This document shows, one piece after another, positions 11,785-24,944 of a stretch of DNA of 64,000 nucleotides. Positions within the stretch are counted from its first letter, which is position 1. The number at the start of each line of letters is the position of its first letter. Under the pieces are notes generated by a model. It did no database searches, had not been told where the DNA came from, and was given only the letters and a program-made list of their open reading frames with translations. Position numbers and translations under genes: made by a program. Location of the stretch: the NCBI GenBank assembly GCA_946807835.1, contig OX327700.1, positions 24,898,001 to 24,962,000 on the forward strand, read 5' to 3'. The stretch is from Ailanthus altissimus. Taxonomy: Eukaryota > Streptophyta > Magnoliopsida > Sapindales > Simaroubaceae.

Positions 11785-14700
11785 AATATATATTTATTTA
11801 ATAAACAATTAAAACAGGAGCCAGAACTAGCCGATGTAGTATCATAAAATTTCCGTGTTATGGTAGATTGCAGATTTCTTTATTCATCTTCGAAAGTGAT
11901 ATGATCATGCTTGCCATAATATTAATGTAATACCAATATTTATTGACTTTTCCTCCTTTTGTTTGTTTCTTGAAGCTATCAGCAATCAGACAATCAATTT
12001 TGAAAGCCATCTCCTCAAATATAATCTTCCATTTATTCTTTGTCAACTTGGTTCATGTATGACACCATAAATGTCATTTTATAATCAATTGAGCATTCAA
12101 ACTTGATAACTATTTCTCATTTCTCCTCCTTTTATTTCATTCGTTAGGTTTTGAAGCACTATTGAATGAGAGTCACTAACTTTCAGTACTCTCCCATTTC
12201 AAGAAGAAAAAAAAAAATCTGTGCAACCCTTAGTTTCCGCTTTAATTGATAAAACATATTCTTAACTTATAAACTAAAGAATAAAAATACACGTTAAAAG
12301 TTGCTTATGGTTAGAACTTAATAAAACATTTTTATAGTTAGAATATCCTTTGCGCTATTGAAACGTGCTTTGCGTTGGTATCTTAAAGAAGCTATTCACG
12401 TAAATCCTTCGTATATGAAAACCATTACTTCTAGATTGGAAGTTGCTCATGTAAAAATATTCGGAAACATAATTTAAAGAGCTCTTATCAAGTGCCTTGC
12501 CTTGTCTTTATGAAAACCCATCTCACATTTAATTTCTTAAAAAGTGTTGTTGATAATTTCAAAACCATTCCATTTCCACACCTATTCAAAGGCACATGTA
12601 ATATAATAAAATAGACAAGCCATGAAATACCCACTTTTTTTTTTCTTCAATATTGGGAGGGGAGGGGGGGGGGGGCCTGAAAGAGAGCTAGCTAGGGCTC
12701 TTGTCTGGAAGTAAAAGCTAATATTCTCCAAACAAGAGAACATGAACAAGGGACCCAAGACAGTGGATGCTTTCTTTTTTTTTTCCCCTTAATAAATGTT
12801 TCTTTAGCTGCTTTTGAGAGAGAAAGAGAGAAGGGGTTTTAATTACAGTTAGTGGAGAATCATCAGAAAAAGATACTCATGGCTCCTTTTGTGGGGTTAA
12901 GTCTGCTTTTCTTTTGGCCCTAAATTTGCCACACTTTCTGTGGCAAGTCAACATTAAAAGGTAAATTGCCGGCTTTTCCAATGGAACATCCCTCTTATAC
13001 CTCTTCTTAATCACCATCCACCATAAAATAATAATACATCATCACTGCAAACAAATAAAAACTAATTTTAATTATTCTAAGCATATACAGTAAGCCAAAA
13101 ATATAAAACTCAAGATGTGCACTACCAGTAATTTCAGCCTCCAAAGCTTTAAAACTTTCTCTTTATCAAAACCCTAATACGACAATCTTAAGAGGGCGTG
13201 CAGCAGCAACCTCTTTGTCTTCTGCATTAAAAAATGAAGTAAATATTATTCCTATACATTATATTTGAATTTTTCAGCTTTGTAAGAGTGTGATTATCCT
13301 TAATATTAATTGAATATTATTAATGATGTTTCTTTGAAGTACCTTTCATACTGTTGAAAGTGTTTTCTGAGATAATATGTGCAGCTGAGCACCGCAATGT
13401 AGTTCAACTGTTGAAGCATGGAGATGGGGAAATAAACTGTGTTATTAGTAGTGTAAAATGAGAGTCACTCGACTGAATGATTGATCAAGACTGTCTTTAA
13501 AATTCTATCTGGTTGTATTAAAGATCAGCATATCTTTGGTTAATTTCATGCGGCTGTCTGTGGGGATCACTCGCCACTCAGATAAATATGTTTTTCAGAA
13601 TTAATTTACACAAACATTACATATATATGTACATATATATATATATAGCTGCTCTCTGTAAATATCAACCAACCCCATATTTCTGATAATTAAAGCCTAC
13701 TTTTATAGGTAAATTTGCTTAAAACAGGAGAATCATTTAGGACCCTTGTTTGCATGCATTTATAATTCATCAAATTTAACCCCACTTGAGGACCAAATTG
13801 GAGTAATTGAGTGGAAGGCTAGCCATGGTCCATGTAGCAATTGCACGCAGCTGATATGAGTGGCCATTATTAGAGAAAGCTAGCCAGCACCAGTCCATGT
13901 TCTTCATCATGGCATTGACTTCATTTTTTGGACAACAAAATCAATTATCAATCAATATTTTCTTGTTTTTAAATCCCCTATTTATGGAGCTTAATCAATA
14001 CAATAGATAATTTCAGGCTTCTCATTTGGTCAAAAAATATTGTTTCATAGGTGCCTAAGCGGGGTCTAAATAAATGAATGAACCTATATATATGCATGAT
14101 TATCAAGCTCGCATATATACTTCAAGCATAAATTTTTTTTCCTCCATTTTATTCTATAAATGAAGTTTGCTTGCGAGGTTATATATGTCTAAGCGGGGAT
14201 GAATCGTGAAGGAATATGCCCATTGTATTAATCTAATAAATAGAAAAAATTTATTAATTATAATAAAATATAAATTTACTGTTTATACATACTATTAACT
14301 ATTTGAAATCATATTACAAAGTGTATTGTTACAATTTGATATTATACAAACATAATTATTGACTTTTTAAATAAATAAAAATTATTATACATTTTTAAAG
14401 TTAATTTATATTATTATAATTATAACAGTAGAGATTTTTTGAATATTATCAAACACTAAGAAGATTTTTTAATAATTAAAAAATTTATTGGAGAATAAAT
14501 GGTAATTTTCCTATAAAAAAAATATTCAAATGTCTTTTACTTGAGAACTAATTTTAACTAATTCTAATATAAATAACGTAATAGTTATATACAACACCTT
14601 TTTTTTTAATAGATTGCATACAGCACTTTGGTTTTTCTTTTTAAAATCAAATTTTTATTAGATTCTCATAATCATCTGTCTGGAGAGAATTAGTTGTGAT

Positions 14701-17700
14701 GATTCATTGCCAACCTAAAAGTAGATCAATGAAGATGAAGGTCCATACAAGACTCTTCACGCAAGACAAAAACAGTGAACAAATTCACTATAGAGATTGA
14801 ATTTGAATATGCCTAATTGCTCACACTTTATATCCACTTAACAGTTCAATTACTGGCTGAGCTGACATACACCTAAAGTTGTTCAAAGTGATCTCATTTT
14901 CTTACTTAAATTATAATCTGATCTACAAGCTTAGGTCATTTTCAGCAATATATATTTTACAATGTAAGAGAAAAATCTAAAAAATGACCGAAGGGATTAT
15001 TTTTGACCTAAAGTATGATAAGACAGATGATGAGAATCACACAAAACACACACCTTGATGGGGAAATCCCCACCGTTGATTCATGCCCTAGCTTCCATAT
15101 TCATGATGGGGCGATTTGGATCCTTTCAATGAAGTCAAAAAAGGGACTAAGATGTGGGTAATTGTAATTATCTGAAAGTGACATCAACGTAAACCACTTT
15201 AAGAGATTAGTAAATATACATTAGAATTAAATTATAAATAGTAGTGTGATAAAAAAACAGTGTAGATTATGAATTAAAAAGGTGCTTTAAGGAAAAAGCC
15301 TTCGAGTAAATTAAGTAATCTACTTATCAATTTGTATGCCAAGTTGTGTATTGTATTAAGTACCCGCAAATGTGGGTACTTAATACAATCCTATTTTGTT
15401 GGCAAGGAAAGGGATTTAGTGAGACTATAATTAAATTTGGGATAAATTTGATACATAATGATAAAATCATTAATGTGTTTGGAATAGATATAAATTGATG
15501 GAAATATCCCCATTGCAGGTATTTATAGATATTTACTTTTTTTTTTAATTCTTCTAGATATTTACTTATTTTAATTCTTTTTTATTTTAAGAGAACCAAA
15601 AGGAGGTCGTTTTATTTATTAAAGGTTCAAATATTTTGATATTAACTCTAAAATAAAATATAATTTCTTTCATCTTCTTCAATCGTCTTAATTTTTTAAT
15701 TATTATATTAGTTATTTTATATACCTTTTATTTTTTCTTTTGATATTATTTTAAATATTAATCAAACTAATATTTTCACATTTTATTATAATCGTGAACT
15801 TAAATTTTTTATATGATATTGATTAATATATTTTATGGGTTATGTTTTTTATTATATTAATTTTACAATTATTTAAACTTTGTAATAATCTATTACAAAT
15901 TTGATAATAATTACATATCTACTAAAATAAGTTTAATAATGCAACTTCAAACAGTCGAAGATTTAGAAAGAATTCAATACATTTATTTTAAAACTAATTT
16001 AAGAGTATCTATCAAAACTTCAATCTGCTACCATTCCTAATTATAGTTAAATTATGATGCTTAAAATATGTTTATATCCTAATAGGTATTGAATGGGTAA
16101 GCTTTTCAATATATAAGTTGTTATCCAGTGCGGATGTCAATACTTTTAAACCGCAAATTAAAATTATATAATCATGTTTAGTTCAAAAAATAATATCATT
16201 TTTTTAATTATATAATAGATTAAACAATAATGTAAAGAGCTAAATTACTGTTATATATAAAAAGAAAATTTTAAAATTCAGAATATGAATGTCCACACCT
16301 AATAAATTTTAATGAAAATTTAACTTATAATAAACAATTTATATAGACAAAAGTTTTCATACTTGTTTTTTCAACTCGGGCAGTATTGAATATTTTCATT
16401 GACTAAAATAAATCTGAACATTTATTTTTTAAAAATCTGATAAAGATATTAGACCCGGACTTTTGAATTCTTGCAACACACATAATTGCTTCTCAAAGTA
16501 ATAATCATTTTAGGATCCATAAATAAAATTGCATAAAGTATTATTTTTTATTTTTTACAAAAAGATATTATTATAAATATTAGCTTCAAATACATAATTA
16601 TTTCTCAAAGTAATTATAAGAGGTTTTAGTTGTACTAAAATCAGGATTGAAAAGTGGTTTGGTTACATTTTATGTAGTAATTATAGAAAGAAAATAGATA
16701 TTAGCATGTATATATCTTCTACTGGATTATTTGAGACAATTAAACTTTTTTATATTAAATCTATCCTGATCCTGCTAGTTTTCAAGATATTTAAAATAAT
16801 TAATCGTTTATATGGTAGAGGCTTAACACAACCATTCAATAAAACTTGGATCCAAATTTCACATAAAAATAAATTTTGAATTTAGAAAAAAAAATTCAAT
16901 TTTTTTTGAGTTTTTTTCTAGATTTAAACTAAATTGCCATCCTTTGTATATCAAAACCTTTAAATATATATATATATAGTGAAATTCTAAAATATACCAG
17001 GAATATATTTAAACGGCATTAGTTGTTTTGAATTTGAAATAACAATAATAATATCTTATCACTAACAAATTTTGTATTTTTCAACTATTATTTCAGTTTT
17101 ATTTGCCTTAAAGTGGAGTGTCATTCGATAATTTTACCTGTCAAAACAGTGTAAAAAATTTTAAAAATTAATTTTAAAAAAATGTACACCTTTTTTTTTT
17201 AATTTTAAAATAAAGAATTATTTCAGTCATAACACAAATAGACAGTCTCCGTCCATATTTCCTACCCAAAAAAAAAAAAAAAACAAAGAAAAGGTAAAAT
17301 AAAATATATTGGAGGCATCGTCAATTCGTCATCCATCTCAATCTTACATTAAATAAAAAGGCTGCTGGTAAGCTCTGACCGCCAATAAATCACCATTATC
17401 ACATTTCATGTAACATTCCATTTCAATTACATTTACATTTGCATTGTCCTGTCCCGCCCACCAAAAATACATACATATCAGACTCAAAAACAAAAGCAAA
17501 GGGTCAAAACTCAAAAACCCATTAACGTTCACTTGTGAAATACTCTTCTTCATTCACTCTCTTCATACTTTCAAGTTCCTTTTTTTTTTTCACAGCATGT
17601 TGTTGGTTGCAAGACCCTCAGCCTTATCCTCACCCTAAGGCTTAGCCTTACCTAATCAAACATTTATTAATGTCATGTCTTTTCATTTCAGGATCTAAAA

Positions 17701-17785
17701 TTCAGACAGACAAGAGTCTTTTACTCTGCTTTGCCTTTTTTTTTGGTCTTGGTTGTTGTTAAGAGATCTGAATTAACCACAACCA
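11785..17785. other. Gene-free AT-rich region upstream of the RING/VWA gene
   Basis: Six kilobases with stops in all frames and no recognisable protein. Visible items are a G-rich run at 12655-12676, a pyrimidine stretch near 12775, a short TA run near 13638, a near-perfect hairpin at 15350-15389 and very AT-rich stretches at 14230-14600 and 15530-16450. I checked by eye for several common conserved plant microRNA sequences and tRNA B-box motifs and saw none. The last ~500 bases should contain the promoter and 5' UTR of the next gene; a TATA-like 'aaaatatattgg' lies near 17301. Confidence 0.5.
15350..15389. repeat. Near-perfect inverted repeat (hairpin)
   Basis: Two 18-base arms of the form ATTGTATTAAGTACCC.. 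with a 4-base loop (AAAT) and a single mismatch. There is no T-rich tail that would suggest a terminator, and it is too short for a typical plant microRNA precursor. Possibly the residue of a fold-back element. Confidence 0.6.
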
Positions 17786-20700
17786 ATGGGAAGCAAATGG
17801 AGAAAAGCAAAGCTGGCTCTTGGCTTCAACATGTGCTTATATGCACCTGAAGCTCTAGACCAAGAAGAATCATCCTCATCACCATCCCCTTCTTCAAAGT
17901 CCACTCAGCCAAGAAACTCTGATGCCGTTTTGCTCTCCCCGGCCGGTCATCAACCTTCTACTCCTATCTCTCCGTCGACTTCTGGCCACCGCTTGTCCAA
18001 ATCCGGACAGCCCAAATCCTCCAAGGTTCTTCATTTTTCTCCCAAACCCACTTATATTTGCGTTTTTTGGTACATTAGATTAAAGGGTACTCGATTTTGT
18101 TGCTAATTTTTGTGTTTCTTGGCTAAAGTTTATTTGTTTGTTTGTTTTTTTTATTTAATGAATTTTAATGGTAGATTCTGAGTTTAAAGTGACTATGTGT
18201 TTTCTTTTGTATTTTAAGCTAATTTGAAGGTTAAAATTTGGAACAATAGTTTTACTGTTATGGGTTCAGTTTTAGCTTTCCTTGTAATGTAATAATGTTC
18301 AGCTTTATTTGTGTTATTATATGAGTGACTGATAAGGTCGTTTTTTGAGTCACTGTAAAGTTCTGTATTTTGGCTTTTTTTTTCCCCTATATTTATCTAG
18401 TTGCAAGGCTGTTTTCATGTGGGCCATGTTATTGGTGTGTGATAATGTGATATATTCTGAATTTTCAGAAGATGGGTATTTGTTGTCTTGTTATTTTCAA
18501 CTCTCCTGTGGGGGATGATAAAGTGGACTAGTGCCCTTTTGAGGACCATTGTCGTTTGGTTTATTCGAAATGGAATACACCATCACTGTGCCTCTCTTTC
18601 TCCTTCTCTTGAAGAGAATAAAAAGTGCTTTCTTTGGTCAGCATAATTGCAGTATTCCAAATACACTCAAACATCTCTCTCTCTCTCTCTCCTTTTGAGG
18701 TTATTTGGGATTTAAAAATAAAGGCTGTGGACAGTTGATTGAGAAATAGAAAATGGAAATAAATTTTTTGAAGCAAACCCATCATTGATAATTTTTGTTC
18801 TTTTAATGAGCTTTGGATTTGTTTTCAATTTTTTTAAAAAACAAAATTGGGTTATTGTGTTGAAAGATTCATCATTAGTTTGGGGGGTTATTTGATTTTT
18901 ATTACTTTTAAAAAGTCTCCACTGTCTTGATAGTTGTTTAATTCACGTTATGTGCCCTTTACAATGGTTTGACCACGCAATATTTGACTTCTTTTTTGGT
19001 TGATTTGGTGATTTACTAGGATTAATGAGTTTTTAATTGCATTTGAAATTTCTTGAGATGGGAATCTGTGGTGCAGATGGGTTGCCTTCTATTTCTTCTT
19101 TTCATGCACCAGCCTCAATAATAGAGCTGTGTATAGACAAAGGGAGTCAGTGAGAGTATGAGGCAATAGTGACGTTTGAAATTTTTTTCAATACTTTACA
19201 GCTTACAGCTGTTGGTGGTGTTACTTAAAAGGCCATAGCACTTGGGATTGTGAAATCCTGGAAGCAAGTTCCAACGACACAACTGATTATTGAAATGCAT
19301 TCTAAACAATATGCAGACAGGCAGACATACATGCTCAACTGTTTTACTTAGCTATGGAAATTCATTAATTAAAAATGCTCTCAGAATTAGCTAAATGGTA
19401 GGAAGATAACTTCTTATGAAAGGATCATTTTCCATTTTTACAAAGCTAGACTAGGCTACGAATCAATGTAAATTTTAGTACTATCAAGTTAAGTTCTACA
19501 ATTACGAGATTGAGAGTGTCTCATTGATTTTTCTGGATCTGTCAGATCCATTCAATACTTGTTTCAGATTATAAATAAATATAAACTAAGGATGAACCTT
19601 AAAGAAAGATATTCCCAGGTTGTTTATCCAAAGCTCCATTCTTAGTGGCATGGCACCAGAAGTATCTAAAAATTCCTGATATTTTGTATGGTAAATGAAG
19701 CTTTTCAGATCTTCGTATTCAGATGTAAATGCTCTAGATATGTGGGCATCAGTAAAAATAATGCTTAGTGTTGGGCAGAAAAGTTCATACTTGAGTGTCA
19801 GTACAGGGAATCTTATCATTTCTTTCTTCAGGCATTAGTACTCCTGTTGGTAGTTATTTTAGCTGTAATTATTGTTCATTTTCTCTCTTCCTGCTTGCTT
19901 GGTTAGCTTCCAGATAAATTTGCATCAGTAAATTCAAAAAGTTTATTCTGTATGTGTTTTCATGACTGTCACTAGTCATAGTATTGTATCTAACACGTGG
20001 TAGCTTATGGACTCATCACTTACTTCTGAACTGCAGAGGACCTGTGCAATATGCCTAAACAACATAAAAGCAGGCCACGGCCATGCCATTTTCACAGCTG
20101 AATGCTCTCACTCATTCCACTTCCACTGCATTACTTCTAATGTAAAACATGGGAACCAAATTTGCCCAGTTTGCAGAGCAAAGTGGAAAGAAGTCCCATT
20201 ACAAAGCCCTGCATCTGATCTTCTGCATGGAAGGTCAAGAGTCAATGCTTTAGGCTGGTCTCGAGATGATGCCTGGATGACTATTTTACGACAACTCCCT
20301 CCTCCTCAGCTAGGCGTGAGTCGCCAGATTACTACAGTGCTCCATACTCCTGAACCTGGTATCTTCAATGATGACGAAATTCTGGATCATCAAGATGAGG
20401 TTGCTGAGAATAGCAATGCATCTAGCACAGATATTAATGAGAACAATTCTAATGGAAAAATAGAGGTCAAAACATATCCAGAAGTTTCAGCAGTCCCAAG
20501 TGCAGTTTCTCATAATAATTTTGCTATACTAATCCATCTCAAGGCTCCTCATATTAGGCATAATAGCTACCGAGACCAGGTGTCAGTATCTCAAAATTCT
20601 CGTGCTCCAGTTGACCTTGTAACGGTGCTTGATGTTAGTGGCAGTATGGCAGGTACCAAGCTTGCTTTGCTAAAACGAGCAATGGGTTTTGTGATTCAGA

Positions 20701-21962
20701 ATCTTGGCTCCTCGGATCGGCTGTCAGTCATTGCCTTCTCCTCCACAGCTCGCCGTCTTTTCCCGCTTCGACGAATGACTGAGACTGGACGACGGGAGGC
20801 TTTACAAGCTGTCAATTCTCTTACTTCAAATGGTGGGACAAATATTGCTGAAGGCCTAAAAAAGGGTGCCAAGGTGTTATTAGATCGCCAATTGAAGAAC
20901 CCAGTTGGAAGTATCATACTCTTATCTGATGGACAGGATACATATACCGTGACAAGTCCTGCTGGAGCCCAATCTCGGACAGATTACAAGTCTCTTCTCC
21001 CCATCTCAAGTCATTGCAATGGTGGTACAGGCTGCCAAATTCCTGTGCATGCATTTGGGTTTGGTGCAGACCATGACGCTGCCTCAATGCATTCAATCTC
21101 TGAGGTTTCTGGAGGCACGTTTTCTTTCATAGAAGCTGAGGGTGTGATTCAGGATGCGTTTGCTCAATGCATTGGAGGGCTATTAAGTGTGGTAGTACAG
21201 GAGGTAAGGGTCAATATTGAGTGTGTTCATTCGAGTTTGCAAATAACTTCAGTAAAAGCAGGAAGTTACCAAACCAGCTTGATGGATGATGGAAGATCAG
21301 GCTCTATTAATGTTGGGGACTTGTATGCCGAAGAGGAAAGGGATTTTCTGGTTACAGTTGACATTCCAGCTAATGTTTCAAGTGAAGAGATGTCATTGAT
21401 AAAGGTTAAATGTTCTCTTAGAGATCCCCTTACAAAAGAAATAGTGATATCAGATGGTCCTAGTGAAATAAAGATCCAGAGGCCTGCAATGACTGGGCAA
21501 CTAATGGTGTCTATTGAAGTAGACAGGCAAAGAAACAGACTTCGTGCAGCAGATGCAATGGCTGAGGCCAGGGCTGCTGCTGAACGCAGTGACCTGTCAA
21601 ATGCAGTCTCTGTTCTGGAGAGCTGCCGTAGGGCTCTCTCTGAGACAGTCTCTGCTCGGGCTTGTGACAAGTTATGCGTTGCATTATGTGCTGAGTTAAA
21701 GGAGATGCAAGAAAGGATGGCGAATCGTCGCATTTATGAGTCATCTGGAAGGGCTTATGTCTTATCAGGTTTGAGCTCACACTCATGGCAGAGGGCTACA
21801 GCACGAGGTGATTCCACTGATAGTACAAGCCTTGTGCAAGCTTACCAAACCCCATCCATGGTTGACATGGTGACAAGGTCTCAGACCATGATCTTAGGGA
21901 ATCCTCAACGCAAACAACTCCGTCAAGCTCAGTCATTTCCAGCTCGGCCACAGCCAAGGTAA
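17786..21962 (+). CDS. RING-H2 / VWA-domain E3 ubiquitin ligase (WAV3/EDA40 family)
   Basis: Two coding exons, 17786-18025 and 20037-21962, joined by a 2.0 kb phase-0 intron (AAG|GTTCTT donor; CTGCAG|AGG acceptor), give a 721-residue protein. It starts MGSKWRKAKLALGF, the usual N-terminus of EDA40-type members, followed by a Ser/Pro-rich linker to about residue 80. A C3H2C3 RING follows: C83, C86, C103, H105, H108, C111, C123, C126. Next comes a von Willebrand A domain (about 270-430) with an intact MIDAS motif D279-x-S-x-S, then a conserved C-terminal region. Arabidopsis WAV3-family members are E3 ligases involved in root growth and gravitropic responses; the substrate here is unknown. The long open frame in exon 2 also has an ATG at 20007, but that lies in the intron and would lose the N-terminus. 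The gene looks intact and its length is normal for the family. Confidence 0.93.
18026..20036 (+). other. Intron of the RING/VWA gene
   Basis: A T-rich plant intron between AAG|GTTCTT and CTGCAG|AGGACC. It contains a (CT)n run near 18675-18691. The minus-strand ORFs at 18561-18785 and 19586-19819 have no recognisable similarity and are treated as chance. Confidence 0.85.
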
Positions 21963-22993
21963 TTTAGAGGTGTTCTTGAAAATTCTCCTCACCCTACATT
22001 CATATATTCTATATCCAAAGACCATTTAGTTCCTGTTAGTTTTTTATTTGTTTTACTTTCTGTGATTTTGGGAAGCGGGGTATAAATTGAAGAGAGAAAG
22101 AGCAAGGTTCAATGGTTTCACATGGTGATGGTGGGTATATTTACTTGTTTTTGTTGTGTAAATGAATAAGAATTGTGGGGGAAAGCTAAGAGGATGGGTT
22201 TGAAAAAAATGGTGAAAAAGGCAAAAGAGGGGGTTAGGGGGTTTATATAATTTGATTCAGGGGTGATGTATATATCCAGAAATGGGTGTTTTTTTTGGTC
22301 CTGAGAAAAGAGGGGGGTATAGACATGTAATTGTGGGGATACTTGGGGTGAATTCTTCAACTATGTATATGATATGGTATATTTGCTCTGGATTCTTTTC
22401 ACGACTTGTTGCTTTTGACTAAGGCTGAAATTCATTATAACATCAGAAATTACATCAAATAAGCAGCTATCTGGCGGAGGCGCCTCGATGCAGAGGTTTC
22501 TGCATAAGACGTATGGCACATTTAGTGGGCAAAAGCAGCTAAAAAATTTGCAACATTTAGGCACTGCTTGAACAATACAAGGAACGCAATATGATTTTAT
22601 AAAACTTCTAATTTCCGTAAGCCGCTACTAAATTTCTCCGCTGCTAAAAAGTCCACCCTTGAAGAAGATTAACATTAATAACACAAGCAGTATCAGATGT
22701 TATTGAGATCTTCAAAGGCAGCGACCTAGTGTCCCTTACTCCCTTGCCAATTTCACAACTTGAAGGAGTGTGTTCTGCCTTCCTCAAAACTCCACAACTC
22801 CAAAGCAGGGTTTTATGATTTTATCAGCCAATTTCACATTTGAGATAGAGATACCTCCCGAGTCCTGCCTCCTCCATCTGCCTTCTGATAAGATTATAAC
22901 AGGCTTTCTACTCTTAATTTGTGCGGGTTCAAAGATTGTTATACATGGAAGAAGGTTGTACTAGTACAAGTACAACTCATTTATTTGTCTTAA
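21963..22993. other. 3' flank of the RING/VWA gene and spacer
   Basis: Contains the 3' UTR, which probably ends within about 400 bases of the stop; AATGAATAAG near 22161 is a possible poly-A signal. A GC-richer patch at 22470-22530 with the palindrome GGAGGCGCCTC is of unknown origin. No gene is supported. Confidence 0.5.
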
Positions 22994-23382
22994 TTTATAT
23001 TGTTCAAAATGCTTTTAAAAATTTTACTTTTAGTTAAAATAAGAGTTCAAAAGTGTAAGAGTTCAAATTTCATTCGAAGAAGTTGAATCGAGCTAAAAAA
23101 TAGACGTGCCTCAAAATTAGGCGTTATGGTGTTAAGGGCTAGTGTTGCAACGCTGGTGATTATGAGTTTGGCGCCATGGTGCTGCAAAGCTAGTGCCGCG
23201 GTGTCACAACTAGGCTTGGGAAAAGAGCCCTTCGTTTGTTTAGAGCTCTTCCTTACTTTCAATTTTCTATTTCGCTCCCTTTTCTCGTACCTCTAACGTG
23301 TTTTTGATCTCGAATTGACTTCTCATTAATTTTTAGCTTAAAATCGTATTCAAATACAATTTTGAATCACTAAATTTTAACA
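22994..23382 (-). repeat. Truncated left LTR of the second gag-only element
   Basis: Aligns with 25377-25719, for example 'gaagttgaatcgagctaaaaa' in both. It ends TTTTAACA, followed by 'aacattttc', the same junction as in the first element. Confidence 0.7.
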
Positions 23383-24139
23383 AACATTTTCTTAATTTAA
23401 AATTTCTTCAGTAAAATTTTCAAAATTTATTTACACCAACACTTAATTTATTTAGCATTAACTTTAGTTAAGTCTTTGTTAAGACTTAACTCTACTTAGG
23501 CTTGAAATTTTGGTCTTTAAATATATGAATATATCTTTCCTTGGATGGCTTTCATTTTGCAATCTCCCGTGTCACTTTTGACACAATGATCATAATTTTT
23601 CGATGGCTAAAACTTATTCTGGCTAACTAGACCCTTACCATATATTCTCTTTTAACCTCTATCACCTCGGTAAGCCAATATCTAATGCAGTCTCTTGGCC
23701 CACATTCCCTCAATAACCTATATTAAACTAACTACAATATTCTCATTAAGCATTATAGTTTATTGTGCTTCTCATTTTTCATAATTATAGATCCTTTAAA
23801 TACTTTTAGTATTTCTTCTTTTACTTCGAATGAATATCCTACTTAATCTAGCACTCTTAGAAATATTAAGTTCTTTTAAACGTCAATAACATGTCATACA
23901 CCAATTAATTCCCTGACTTTTTCATTATACATCTTAATATTTATATTATCAATACCCATAATTTCACATGCTATAAAATTATCCATTAGTACTTATCTCC
24001 TCAAATGGATCTATAATTGATAAATAAATATTTCTCATGACAAATATGATAACTACAGTAAAATTAATAATTTATTCACCAACATACATCCCATCAGAAG
24101 CTACTATGGATTCTATAACTTATAGTTAACCTGAGAGAC

Positions 24140-24874
24140 TATTGCAGCTTTTTCACCTTTCTTTTTTTTGGACAATCTCTTATCAAGTGCATTCACATTT
24201 ACAATAATAACACTTCTCGAATTTGCCTTTTAATTGATTGTTCTTTCCACTTCTTCCCCTTATAACCCAACCTGTTGCACTACCAGACTCAGATTTATTC
24301 CTTAATTCTTTTGAGTTCAATGAAGCTTTAATATTATTCATCATTAAAGTCTTTCTGCCATACATGAGTATGTCACGAAGTGCACATAACTTGGAGATAA
24401 AAAATACAAGAAGATAATTGTCTTATCTTCATATTTAATCTTGATGTCAAACGTTTTAAGATTAATGATAATTTCGTTTAAGGTGTCAATATCATCTTTA
24501 ATTGAAGTTCCTTCAACCATGGACAACTTGTATAACTTCTTTTTGGCATATAGACGATTCATCAAGGATTTCGTCATGTAAAGGGCATCAAGCTTCTTTT
24601 GAAGATCTATTGCCGTTTTCTCTCTAGCCATCTCTCTCAAAATTTCATCACTAAACAATACAACTATAGCATTATGGACCTTCTTCTAAATGGTTTCTCT
24701 ATCTACCTCAAATTTAAATATCACAGGTTTCTTCTCTTTGTTGGTTATTACTTGAGTCTCGTCAAGAATTGTATCTAAGCTTTAACTCCCCAGAAGAACC
24801 ATAGCTTTCATCTTTCATAAATTGAAATCATTCTGCCCATTAAACTTTTTGATCTCATACTTGTGAGTTACCAT
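24140..24874 (-). pseudogene. Degenerate copia gag, second copy
   Basis: Minus-strand reading from an ATG at 24874 gives MVTHKYEIKKFNGQNDFNL, then a region with stops. A longer open part (24658-24344) contains DEILREMAREKTAIDLQKKL, ALYMTKSLMNRLYAKKKLY and EGTSIKDDIDTLNEII, and a next segment in another frame contains SLNSKELRNKSES. It ends in a damaged zinc knuckle (KCYYCKCECT then stops) near 24185. Family and position match the gag at 8045-8700. Frameshifts and stops make it non-functional. Confidence 0.85.
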
Positions 24875-24928
24875 GGATAAACAACTTTATATTCTTTGAT
24901 ATACCATAAAGGTAATATCTTTAACTTT

Positions 24929-24942
24929 GGCTCTAAATACCA
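24929..24942 (-). other. Copia primer-binding site, second copy
   Basis: The reverse complement reads TGGTATTTAGAGCC, a diverged form of the plant copia TGGTATCAGAGC site. It lies 2 bases from the right LTR. Confidence 0.65.
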
Positions 24943-24944
24943 CT

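Noticed and set aside
20696..21786. Several minus-strand ORFs (up to 155 codons) opposite the RING/VWA exon
   Set aside because: They are mirror frames of a well-supported coding exon and contain no recognisable domain.
20007..21962. Single-exon 651-residue reading of the RING/VWA protein starting at the ATG at 20007
   Set aside because: The first ten codons lie in the intron, just before a good CTGCAG acceptor at 20036. Joining to the exon at 17786-18025 restores the conserved MGSKWRKAKLALG N-terminus in phase.
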